Below, in pieces: positions 48,701 through 60,700 of a stretch of DNA of 64,000 nt. The position numbers were made by a program, and so were the translations under genes. This DNA is from Dromaius novaehollandiae (Eukaryota; Chordata; Aves; Casuariiformes; Dromaiidae), in contig NC_088099.1 in the NCBI RefSeq assembly GCF_036370855.1, positions 144,105,017 through 144,169,016 on the forward strand, given 5' to 3'. The notes beneath the pieces are model-generated. The model worked only from the letters and a program-made list of their open reading frames with translations. It was not told where the DNA came from and ran no database searches. Each line of letters begins with the position of its first letter. Positions within the stretch are counted from its first letter, which is position 1.

Positions 48701-51700
48701 ATAGCTGATACCGACCTGATTACCTTGGATTTACACTGTAGGCCATTTTGACCCTATTTTACACCAACATACTTTGATATATGTAGCATGTATTCAACAT
48801 ATGTAGTATGTATACAAAGCATCTCTGTGCTTATATACATATCTAAATATATATATGCTTCTATATACGTACTATAATATATGAAAAAAATCAATACAAT
48901 GAAACATAGTGTTTGAAAAAGTAAAATGGTATTATTATTAAGTGCAGAGGAATGACAATTTTACAAACACCAGGTGGGACCCTGTCTGAAATGAAGCCCA
49001 AAAAAGTTTTGGCACTGGGTCTGAATATGGCCAGAGTTTCACACTCCTCTTTTATTCAGCTCTTTTAAAATACAACACGTCTTCATGTCCTCTTGCTCAG
49101 TACAGCGATGCTTATATCCTCTGATTTTATATAACCTCATTTTCATAAATGACTTGGGTATCCTCTAAGATTTTTGTAAAATCTATCCATATTTTCCCCC
49201 CTTCACTTCAAGTAAAAGAGAATTTGAAAGATAGAAGTGTGACGGTCTTTCAGAAGAAAAGGTAGGGAAATATCTAGTACCAGAACCCGAAAGATGAATG
49301 ATGGCTATGCTCTGTTTTCATGTATACATCTGCAGGGTTGTGGGGTTTTTGTTTTTGTTTTTTTTTTTTTGAGTTGACAAAAGTTGCAATTGCATAGCCA
49401 AAGTTGAAGTTTGGTCTACCTCATGTGTTATATAGTATCTGAGTGAATTGATGGTGTATAGTAAAACTTACAATAGGCCCTGGCTTTTGGTAGGAGCTTG
49501 ACCTACAAGTAACAGTAAGGAAAAATCTTTCCTATATATGCTGCAAGACCAAAATGACACATCCATCAAAATAATGGAATGGGAATTTTCAGCATCGTTC
49601 TTCTCAAACGCATCTTACATTTAAAAAGTCTGCTTCATTATTAATGTTTTCAGGCCTTGATTGTTTGTGGTAGTGAATGGGGGACCAACTGCAGCTCTGA
49701 GATCCTGTAAGCAGTCTCCTGCAAAACAATTACTGAAGTCTCTGGGTTATGTATTCTAGGCATTTGCTGTACTGGATCTATTATTTGCATGTGAAAAAGA
49801 ATGGTCTATGTTCTAGAGTGATTTAAATTCTTGGCAGTTAAGCATAGCTGAGACAAAGAAAAAGAATGCATTGGAAAGCTCTATAGTGAACAGGCTACAG
49901 AACAAGTATACAGAAATATCACTATTTTCCTATTCAGCACAAACTGCAGAACGGAGGAGAAAGAAGCCTTATGATACCAACTCAGATTCTGCAGGATGCT
50001 TCTATACTATAAGAAGTAACTTTCTTAAATGAAAGATTTCTCTTATTACAGTGTTATAAACTCTCTGAACTTCTTTTGTAGACTTTTTCCCAGCCAGTTA
50101 AGTTTAATTCTGATTTTGGGGTTTTTGAAGTAGTTAATGATGCCCCCCAACGCCTGGAAAGCCAGCTGAAAAAAATTCTGCATGATCAGAAACCTCCAAA
50201 CCCCATTTATGATGTTATAAGGAAAGCAAAGAATGATGGGCAGCTTTCCAAAAAGAGCCGCACTTCTCCAGCCTTCAATATTGATCGAAATTACAACACC
50301 ATGGTAAGCATCGTATAGTCACTGAGTTTATATTTAGATCTTACTGTAGAGATACTGGCAGTAGTTATTGTTGTGTTTGGCTTGTTAGCTTGGGAAAAAT
50401 GTTAATTTATGCTAGGAAAACATAATGATGGGCCAAATTATGCCCTGCAATGCACATGTGTCTACCAGACAAGTGAATGGAGTTACACATGTACATCCTG
50501 TAGCACAGAATTTTGAAGGTTCTGTAGGGCAGGATTCAGTTGTGTGGTCTGAATGCTTTTTAATATTAGAAGAAAAAATATTATGACAACAGTTACTTTA
50601 CTAGTGATCCCTGGAATGTGCAAATTGACTGAAACTAATGCATCTCAGTCTTTCCTTATTAATTAATTTCCTTGTGTGGCTATGAGCTCATCTGTGGTCT
50701 GGCAACACATAAGTCTCTCTTCCATTAATTCTCAAAGGATTTACATGATTAGCATCAATTGAAATGGCCAGAAAAATAACCTTTGGCAAGAAGAAAGATA
50801 AATTAATGAAGAGATAGGTTGGAATTTAGCAAAAAATTCTTGTTTCAGCTTTGCTCAGCCACTATCAGTTTTAGTATTCTTACCTGTTTACTCTCAGGGC
50901 TTTCTTCAGCATTGGACTAGTCCTGGGAAACTACCTTTGACAATAGCTTTTGAAGAGAAAAACAAATTTCACTGGGATATTTTGTTTATTCCTTTTCTGC
51001 TTAATTTGCATTGGTGTGACTGATGTAAGTTCATTTCATTTCATTCAAGGCCAGTCTAAGGTCTTGCTACATTTTAAGAGGAGGCTGCTCTAAATTATGT
51101 CATAGCTGGAAAGCTAATAGAAAATCAGGGAGTTATAACTGACTGTTGCTTTGCTCAGTATAAGCTTGATGATTTTCAGAAAAGAAAACACAGTGTTGAG
51201 AGAGGTCAAAAGGCAATGACATTTAGCAAATTGATGGTAATGGGAGACAAACTATCTGCATATAAACTGGTAGACTAGGTACAGTACAAATGGTACAACA
51301 GGGCAAGGTTCACAGACATTTCTACCACATTAAGTGATTATTTTCTCAGAACACTTTGAGAGCAAAAAACCCGAAAAGGCTGTTCTTGATTTCTTATTTG
51401 TACTCAGGATTTAACTGAAGAAATGTGTGCTTGTGCAAGAGTAGTTAAGATTGCTCTCTGGGATGACCTCACATCATTGCAACTGTGGACAGCCTTTCTC
51501 AACAAATTCAAAGCCACCACCTTGCCTTCATTATTTCTTACATCTTTCATGTGGATTGGAGCAAAGGGCTCCTGCATTATTTTAGAATATTTTTCTTTCC
51601 CTAGGGGATTTTCCAGAGATGGGAAGCATTATGGCCTTTATGAGGAATACTACACCTCTATATACTTGCTTTTCCCTCCTGGGGGAAGGAAGATGTTTCT

Positions 51701-54700
51701 CCATATTTTTGCCTGTTTTACTGAACAGGTAATTGGGATGCCTCATCAACTCCAATTTGGCATTCCAGGGCAAGCTGGAGCAAAATGGTCTACAAAACAG
51801 CATGCCAAAAATCAGTACTACAGCTACGTAATGTGAAAGAAGGCAGCTTCATTCATTGTACCTCACTGTTACTGAACAAGGAGAAGAGATGGCAGACTGA
51901 CTGCATGAAGTAGTTCAGATCAATCAAATGAGATTTGATCTTTCGGGCTTGGAGTGATGGTGCCTCCTTTGCTTTGACTGCTTATATCTTTGCTAGTTTC
52001 ACAGTGACTGAAGAGATTGACAGGTGCTTTGAATATTACATTTCTACAAAAAATCAGCTTGAGTGGCCATCGCTGGCACATCAGTGATGAAAATGAGCTG
52101 TGACCTGACAGTCTTAATATGCCTTCAAAGCTGAAGCCTGAATTTAAACATACCTAGCCTGCAAAATACATGGGATGGTATTTTTCTCTGTATTCTACTT
52201 TCCTTTCAGACTCTTACAGATTTACAAATAAGCAAAAGATCTCTCTGCCTGTGCATGTGCACTTGCAAATTATAGATATGGAAGCAAGTATCTTCTCATC
52301 AATAGTCAAAATCATCTCAGGGGGAAAATATATTAAGAAAAAAACTATGCAGGTTGGGTAGGACCAGTCAGTAGTATGGAAAGAAACTGGCTGGTATCCC
52401 ACATATCTTATTTCAGAGAAACCCCAGTTCAGCACAGCACTTAGGTGTTTAACTTCACTCAAGTGAAGTTAAACACATGATTAAGCTTAAACATGTGCTA
52501 AAAGCTTTGCTGGATTGGGTCTCAGCAAGGCCTAAGGCTGACTGGGTAAGGAAGCTAACCAAGGTAACAAAACCACCCAGATTAAAAGTAGCACTTCTTC
52601 TCTGGGGAAGAGGAAAGAGTGGAAGTTCTTTCCTGCTGATAGAATACGTGATTTTGTGTACCAGCCATGTATAGACAGGGATATGTTATGAATCACTTAG
52701 ATAAAAAACTGGGCTGTGAGTCAGTAAGTACATAAATATTAAATGCAGACTGATTGGCCAAAATAAAGAGACAATCTTCTGTATTTCCAAACAGCTCGTC
52801 AGTTACCAAAAGGAGGCATACACTCTGTGGTTGGGAGTAATTAGTCTCCATCTCCACAAATGACACTGTGTGGGCCACAGCCAATATAAGCTTTCCATAT
52901 TTTGAAATATTTTCTTATTTCTAAATGAAACCACCCACTTTCTAAGTAATTTAGATTTTTTAATCCCCTACAGATGACCTATGAAGCAGAAATTACCCTT
53001 GTCCCTAACAACAAAATATTAGATCATGGAAAGAAAATTTAACATGTAGTCTACATGAACTGATTGTTTGATACAGCAAGTAGCAAAAATATCAGTATTC
53101 CATCCTTGTCCAAACTTCACTTGTATTTGTGGAAAAGTGGAGTTATCACATTATTTCAAACCATCAATTTCACCTTCACTAGAAGGAAAAATGCATCAAA
53201 TAAGTAGAAGAGGTCATCTCCTTAGAGTAAAAAGTACACTCTTAAAAAAAAAAGTAGTGTGCTGTGTCAGACTATTTTCTAATAGAACCAGCTGTGGTTC
53301 ACTGTGGTCCATATTCAGAAAACTTGCCCTCCATGAGGACCCTAGGCCTAGTTTTTAGGTTAGCTGGTTTTGTATAGCTCGCTGCTCAACACCTTCCTTT
53401 GCCCTCCAAATCACTCTGGAGGCACCCAGGCTGCTGCTTTGACCAGGCTCAGAGACTTAGACCAGCCAAAAGGACTTCTGCTGTGGGCCTGATTCCACTC
53501 TCACTTAGGTTTCCACTAAAAGAGTTAATGTGTGCAATGCAATCGTGCAATGTTCCAGCATAAAACTGAAAAACGTGATAGCTGATCGCCTTTTTCTTTG
53601 TTTGATTTTGTTTTTAATATCCACAGTTATCCCATTCTGGGAGCATAAGCTAAGTTAAGGCTTCCTTGTTCCTCAAGCTACTGAGGAAAAACGTAATAGT
53701 TGTTATTTATAAAACATGTGACATAGAAAAATCAGCAGTTTCCTATTGCAGAAAATTTATGAGCATCTGGCATTTAATTTGCATTTAGAATTGTACAGTA
53801 AAGACATGATTCTTGCATGCATTAGTTTTGGACAAAAAACACCCATAATTTGTTAACATGGTTATACTCAGGTGAAATCAGATTCAGACCTTCTCAGCTG
53901 TTATAGGAAAATAAATTAACCCAATTGTCCCAGCATGACTAGGGCTAAACTGGATAGCAAAGGTAATATTCATTGTATATTTGTTTTTCTGAGACAATGC
54001 TTCTGTAGAAGGGGGATGGAAAAAATCAGTTACATGGCAGAAAATAGAAGAAAGTCAAGAATTATGCAAATCTTTGGCATTCCTTTTTTAACAGCGTCTT
54101 CATCGAGAACAAGCAATTCAGTGGATTAAGAAAGAAAGACTTCCATCATTTCTAGAAAGTGACTGTTACTTTGAATACAGGTATTGCAATCTTTTATGCT
54201 GTCTCTCAGTTTTAAACTTTTAAATTTATTTCCTCTGCCTAATTCATCTTGACAGTAACCTTAAGATATTTTCTTATGCCTCTTGTCCTGTTTAATTTTA
54301 GCATTTTAGTGACCTGGATAAATTAAAATCAGTGACTTTTTTCACTTTTCATTCTGTAATTTTCCTTGACCATGAATTACATACTATATTACAGCACTGC
54401 AGAGTAAAAGTTGTGTTTATTCTGAATCTGTTTCACAAAGATACCATGGTGCTTGTGTCTCTCTAATCAATATATAGGCCATATAAGTGAAAGATATAAA
54501 TCTATGAAATCTAGAAGAGATGGTCAGTCTTTCTTATTTTAATTATTGTTTTGTATCTTTGGGCCTACTATTAGACTTCCTTTTGCAAGGTTCTCTGCTG
54601 AATGCCATGGCATAGTTGCATGATTTGCAGTTTCACTGCAAGATGTTCATGAGGTTTAGCCTGCTTTTTGGAAGAATTTGCCTCTACATCCCTTAAGGCT

Positions 54701-57700
54701 AGATACTGAGAATTGTAGCGTGTCTTAGGAGTCCTAAAATGCAAAGAAGCCTGGCAATATGGTTCACAAAACTCAATGACAGACTAGCTACTGGGGCACT
54801 GAGTGCTGCATGAAAGATTTCAAAATATTTTTAAAGTTCAATATCCTGAAGACTGCACTTAAGTTCAAGGAGAAAAGTGTGCAAAGAAGAAGAATACCAT
54901 AAGACAGTGCTTCATTTTCCCTTTTGCATCAGCCTGCTTTATGATACAGGTATCTGAGCCTTGGGAAACACTAACAAATTTGATCTGCTATAGCAAACTA
55001 TTTTCTTAATCAAACAAGACAGAGTTACATAAAGCTAACTTCAAGCTTGTGCTTAATTTCGATTGACATCAGTGCTTTAAGTTGCTTTCCTGAATCAGGA
55101 TCAAGAAAAGCTGAGATGATAAAAAGGGAACTTGTGTTTAAAGAACATATAAAGCTATCCCAACCCTCAATGATCCTGTTGCTCTCAAATAGTGGGGCTA
55201 CAGCATAGGCTTCTTTTTCCCTTCACCTGTGCCTTGATTGGTTATATACTACTTAACCTAGTTAATTCTGCCACTGTTCTTGAGCTCAGAGCATCCTCGT
55301 TATTGCCATGTGGTGCGCTCTATGCCTGATCTTCTGGACTTTGCAAGGTTCACACTAACACTCACAAGGTAGCACTGGAGTGAAGTTCTCATACAGCAGA
55401 ACAGGATAGCACCAGCTGTTTTGTTATCAGCAATCAGAGTTTGAAAGTTCAGATAGTATGATCACTGCTGTGGCACTGTTGCTGGAATATTGCTTGTATC
55501 AGGAGCAGGAAATGCAGTGTCTGGTACTGATATGGGGCTCTGCAAACTGGGAAATGCAGCAATCAAAATGTTCAAGTGTTTCTTGGCAGGGTTTGGAACT
55601 GCATGGATATATGCAAGATCATCCTCACAGAAACCAGTTTTGCTGGTAAAGCTTTATAATGCAAAGCAGCTCACCATCTGTAAACTCAGTGGAGTATGGA
55701 ATGGCAGTGCTGGTGTTTATATATGCGACAACAGGCAAGGCGTGAAATAATAAAGTTCCCTGTGGCAATTTATTTTTAGGGTGATCTTTTTTTTATTGTC
55801 TATTTTAGGGATAAATCAATCAACTGCTTCTCTGACTAAAAGCTAAAATTAGCTACTTTCTTGTCTCAACATTTAATTTCAGACTAGCTAAATTGATATC
55901 ACAGGTAGAATGGAGCAACACCGGCATTAATTTCATTATAGACAGAAATTACTATCCCTGGATAATGAAGAGAGACCCAAGTCCTCCTTTCCCTGAGGAG
56001 GATGCCACTTCGTCCACTATGAAGAAGTTCTATGTGTCACTTGGCAAGGTAAATTAAACATGTTTAGTGAGTATAACATTGAGCTAGATTGATGCATCGT
56101 ATTAAATTATCATAACTGTCCTCACAGCCTAATTGAACAACTGATTCTCTGAATATCCCTTCTTCTCAAAGCTCTCTGTACTACAGAAGAAGGTCGTACT
56201 ACAGCTTAAAAAGAAGGCACTGCTGTGTTACAAGTATGCTCAGCTGCTGTCATGCAGCTCCTTTCACTGGGAACTATCGTTATAGAAAACTGTACAAATA
56301 GAGCATATAAAATGACTTCACCCAGTAAAACCTCTGGACTCAAAAATATTACAATAAATAGAGAAAACTGAATTATTTGATGACATTTCTTTTCATAGGC
56401 TACGCTTTCTCAGACAGAGGATTGGTTTACACTAGCAAAACAAAGTGAATCCATGAAAAATGCAGATTCATTTACTCATCCTTTAGCTTCTTGTCAAATT
56501 CAAGATGTCCAGTGTTTGCCTGGGCAGCATGAAAGACATGATTTATTAAGTGAAAAACCTGGGCTTGTAGGTAAGTAGCAGAGCATCAGCCATAGTATTT
56601 ATAGCACAAGTCTGACCAGGTGGAAATAAAAGGCATTCTAAGGAATTGCTGCTACATCTACTTATTACTATTCTGAGTGTCCCATAGCACCTCAGGACTC
56701 TGATGGGGAAAAAGATGGATTTGTTTATTTCCATAGCCACAATGTTAAATTAAAATTTGAACTCATAGCCAAGTAATTTTGTGACAGAAGAAGCCTGTTT
56801 TCATATGGATTTGCGCCTCATAGATGGTTTGCAAGTTTCAGCTGAAGTTTTTTTCTCATTTGAGGTGCTTATAAAGACTTTCTTGTTTGGATTTTTTGAG
56901 TATTTGCTAATGTACGATTTGTACTGCAGCCACCTTCTTAAGGTATCTATATTGAGCACTTGAAGGATCTGTCTGGCTGCTATTATTATTTGTGACACCC
57001 CTGCCTATCTGCCAAATGTAATTGAAATTGTTCAGCAGGTTCAAAGTTACTGGAGGAGAACACATACATGCACATATAGACGTACAAGATGGCATAGCCT
57101 AGCTTCTATTCCGTAGGCTGTAGCAAGATGAACAGAGAAGTCTCAACATGTGGGAGGATGCTAGGAGTTGTATCTCTCCCCTTTCTCAAAGAAAGGAGCA
57201 GCCATTCCTCTTTGAAAATTGCATTGCTGGGACCTTGGAGTCCACAGGCTGAGTTGGAAATTGGAAGACACGGCAACTCTTTTTGTTGCTCAAAAAAGTC
57301 TATCTTTTTCCCCAAACCCATCAAGGTTACCTCTGGAGATAACATTGCTGATTCATGCATTAGTAACAAAGTTATTCTAGTTGTACTTGTTTTGTGACTT
57401 GTGAGTCTACTGTTATTTTTTGCAGTGCTTTGAGTAGAGAGGCCACAACTGGACAGTTATTGCAGAGCACCATACCACAGAGCAGCTCTGAATTGCCATG
57501 ATCTGGGCATAGGCCTATGGAAAATCTATTTGTCCTTTTCTTCCACTGTCCTATAATCAAGTGTTTTGCCTCAATGAATGTTTTATTTCTTCTCACTGCA
57601 AATTTTGTTTTATAACATAGACCTTTATTTTACACGTGCTTACTGCTCTTATTTATGGTTATTTCAAGGGAAATCTAGCACTCTTTCAGCTAGAAAACTA

Positions 57701-60700
57701 TTTTTAGGCAGTGTTCACCTGATGTAGAGGTCAGGCAATGGAACCAATAAAGGTAATCAGCTAAGTTTCTCAGAGCAATTAGAAAGAGTTCAGTAGCTGA
57801 AGGGGAAGGTATTTGCTTGGATGATCCAGTGTGAATTCCTTGCTCGCTCCTGCAGTTGTATCAGGGTTATAAATTAATGCCTCTTGAGCAAAACTGTAGG
57901 CCACTTGGCTTGTGATTGCTCCAGAGCTGTGTATCTCTCCCTAATTCTCTTAGGTCCTGTGAAATCATTCTTCATGTTTGAGTTTCATAGAACAGTGTCG
58001 AGAAGCTACAATTTTTCTTTGTCAAGGGATGATATTTGAAACAGTTTAAAAATAAAAAAAAATTAAAATTACATTGATTTTATATTAATCCATGTCAACA
58101 TATTGTGCCATATGTGCTTCCACACAAAATTATGTAAGTGCAGAGCAGGGAATTTCTGTGCCATGTTTCTATTTCAAGGTTCTGCCTGTGACAGTGGCCA
58201 ATGCTAGTTAAATACTGGCTTCTTCAATGAGAGAAACAAAGAATGACTAATTGCCATTTATTGATTAGCCTACCATAAGGAATAACATAGGTTAATAACA
58301 TTACAAATATGACTTTATTGAATCTGAAAACTTTAGCCCTTTTCTAGGACAGTCTGATGCACTCAATGCATGTGCATCAGGTGGTTGTAGCATCTTCCTC
58401 ACTCATAATACAACTGAATCAGATCATGTATTTGTCTTAGGGATACAACAGAGTATGAAGGCATAAATATAAAGAAGATTCAGTTTATCCTGTAGTTTAA
58501 GCACTGAATTGATATGAAGATATTTTAGAGCCACCATAGAATTATAGCTTTGTTTTCTCTTGCTTTCACTTAGGTTCTGTTGCTGTTCAGAACACCCCTA
58601 GTCCTTCTGCTCAGTTTTACAGGGCTGACTCGGACAGTGACAGCAGCACTAATCTAGGTAAGCTGTATGTACCAGGTCAAGGTCCTCTCTGCTAACACAC
58701 ACCAGAAACACTTTATTTGCCAAAAGTTTGGCAGATGTAGAAAACATAGCTGAGGCAGTTAAAGTTGTACTTTCTCACGCAGCAGAGCGGGATGGCAGGA
58801 CATGGTTATTAGCATCAAGTGCAGCTGCACTGAGCTGCGAGTCATAGGGAGAGGATGGTTAAGGAGATGAAGAGGAGTGGGATAAAAGGAACAAAGTAGG
58901 GAGGCTGAGGAGAAAAAAAGAAAGAGGCTGGTCACTCTTCTGAACTTGTTAGAAATGATCTCTAAATAGAAAGGAGCCATTTCCAAGTAACAGATGGGAC
59001 TACAGGATTATTAAATGTGTCCGGAGTCCTTAACATAATATTTTGCTTTGTAGTCTTTCTATGTATGTCAAGATTTTACCCAACTGAGAGAGGCCTGTTT
59101 GATGTTCTAGTTTCCTCTGCAATAATCCGAGCTTTTATTTTCAACATAAATAGACAAAAAGCTATCACTTACTAGCTTCCCCATGCCTAAACAAAAAAAC
59201 AGCCATGCTACAGACTATGACTTTGATCAAACCAGGCATAAATGCTCAGAGAAGAAACCAGGCCTTGCAGGACAACAAGGTGGTTTAACAAATACTGTGG
59301 AGCTGGGATGCTCAGCTGAGTAAACACGGCAGTTTGCTAAGGAGGGAGTTGTTCCTGAACTCTGCTGCTCTGCTGGAATTCAATGGGGAATGAGTTTCCG
59401 AGTCCTGGGGCTGGGGTTACAGCCAGACAGCTACAGCAGAAGCACCTCTGCTCTTCCTGGTCCTGCAGCACGACATGGTCTGATTGTTCTGCAGCAGTAT
59501 GACATAAATATGTTGCATTTTTTTAACTTGAAAACTTCGATGTACAAGAGCACAGTTCTGAATCAAAAGGGTGTTCAATGATCTTTTCTGATTTAATGCA
59601 GAAGCAGGTTCCTTGTCTAAGGAATCTCACCAGCGGAGTTGCATTTCCCCTTCAAGGACAGCATCAACAAAAGCCAGGAAGAGATCCAGAAAGGCTGAGG
59701 AGGGTTCTTCTGTGGCCATTGCTGAACATCCTTCCCATACTCGGTTAAGGGTTTATCTAGACCAGAAATGGAAGAGTGGAAGTGGGAGAGCAGGAAAGGG
59801 AGAAAATGGACAGGAAAATGGAACTTTTCAAACTTTGGAAGAATTCATATCAGCTTATGTTCAATTTATACTGAAGGAAGCCATTTCAGACTTGACTGGC
59901 CAGCCAGCTGCCAAGAGTGAGAGTGATGTGGATTTCAATAAATGGCCTAAGGTGTTTATACATGAGTTAGCAAATAATGAAGTTTCCCTGGGTGCTACAG
60001 AACCACTCTTTTCTCAAAGTTTTTCTCCATTTGCTGTCTTGGACTCCAAGGGCAATGTACCAGACCGTGATACTGAAGAAGTGAGCTTGCGATCAAGTTC
60101 TGAAAGCGAAGGGGCAGATAGCAGGGCTGCCTGGTGTATTAGTCACAGAACTTATGACATTGGCAACAGACGGGAGTTTGAAAGATTCAAGAAGTTCATT
60201 AAAGGAACACTTGGGGAGAGGTACTGGTGGCTCTGGATAGATATTGAACGACTAAAGGTTCTTAAGGACACTAGAAGGCAGCAAAGGTATTTCCCATTAT
60301 TTAACACTTATTCCCATTATTTTAATACTTGTAACCTGGCTAGATTAATGCAGGCTTTGAGATTGTAGAATAAATAATGGCAATGAGTGAATATAAGGGA
60401 CACATTTAAAGTAGTTATGAGTCTCCTGACAAGGTAAGTTAGCAAGTGATTTAGAAAACAGAACAGCAATAGAAACAAAAAAGAATAAAAGAACTTAAGG
60501 TCATAATTAGTGCATTCAGAATGACAAACTGCTTTAATGAAAGGCTCTACTAAATTTAGATTGTCTATCCTACAGTACTTAAGTATTTTATCTTACACAA
60601 GACCTGGCTCTAATTTGTGCAAAAAATATTTTGGCTTCTGCCATTTACAATAAAAAAAGTGTTGCATGACAGAGGTTTAATCAGTAGGATGAACTGTGCT

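Larger units (their letters stand above)
41370..50081 (+). other. RGS22: RGS22 intron 3
   Basis: An 8.7-kb intron, the largest in the window. It contains a CT/T low-complexity tract (42729-42796), a 16-bp tandem duplication (45696-45727) and a CR1 fragment (47033-47705). Frames at 44333-44536, 45248-45508 and 48485-48751 were examined and not recognised. Confidence 0.85.
50304..54094 (+). other. RGS22: RGS22 intron 4
   Basis: 3.8 kb. It holds three old palindromic repeat remnants (about 50431-50532, 52422-52520 and 53484-53530). The 137-codon frame at 51423-51836 has no known domain. Confidence 0.85.

Noticed and set aside
60287-60368. Extension of RGS22 exon 9 to the stop at 60368
   Set aside because: Homology ends exactly at the donor CAAAG|GTATTT, and exon 10 continues in phase.
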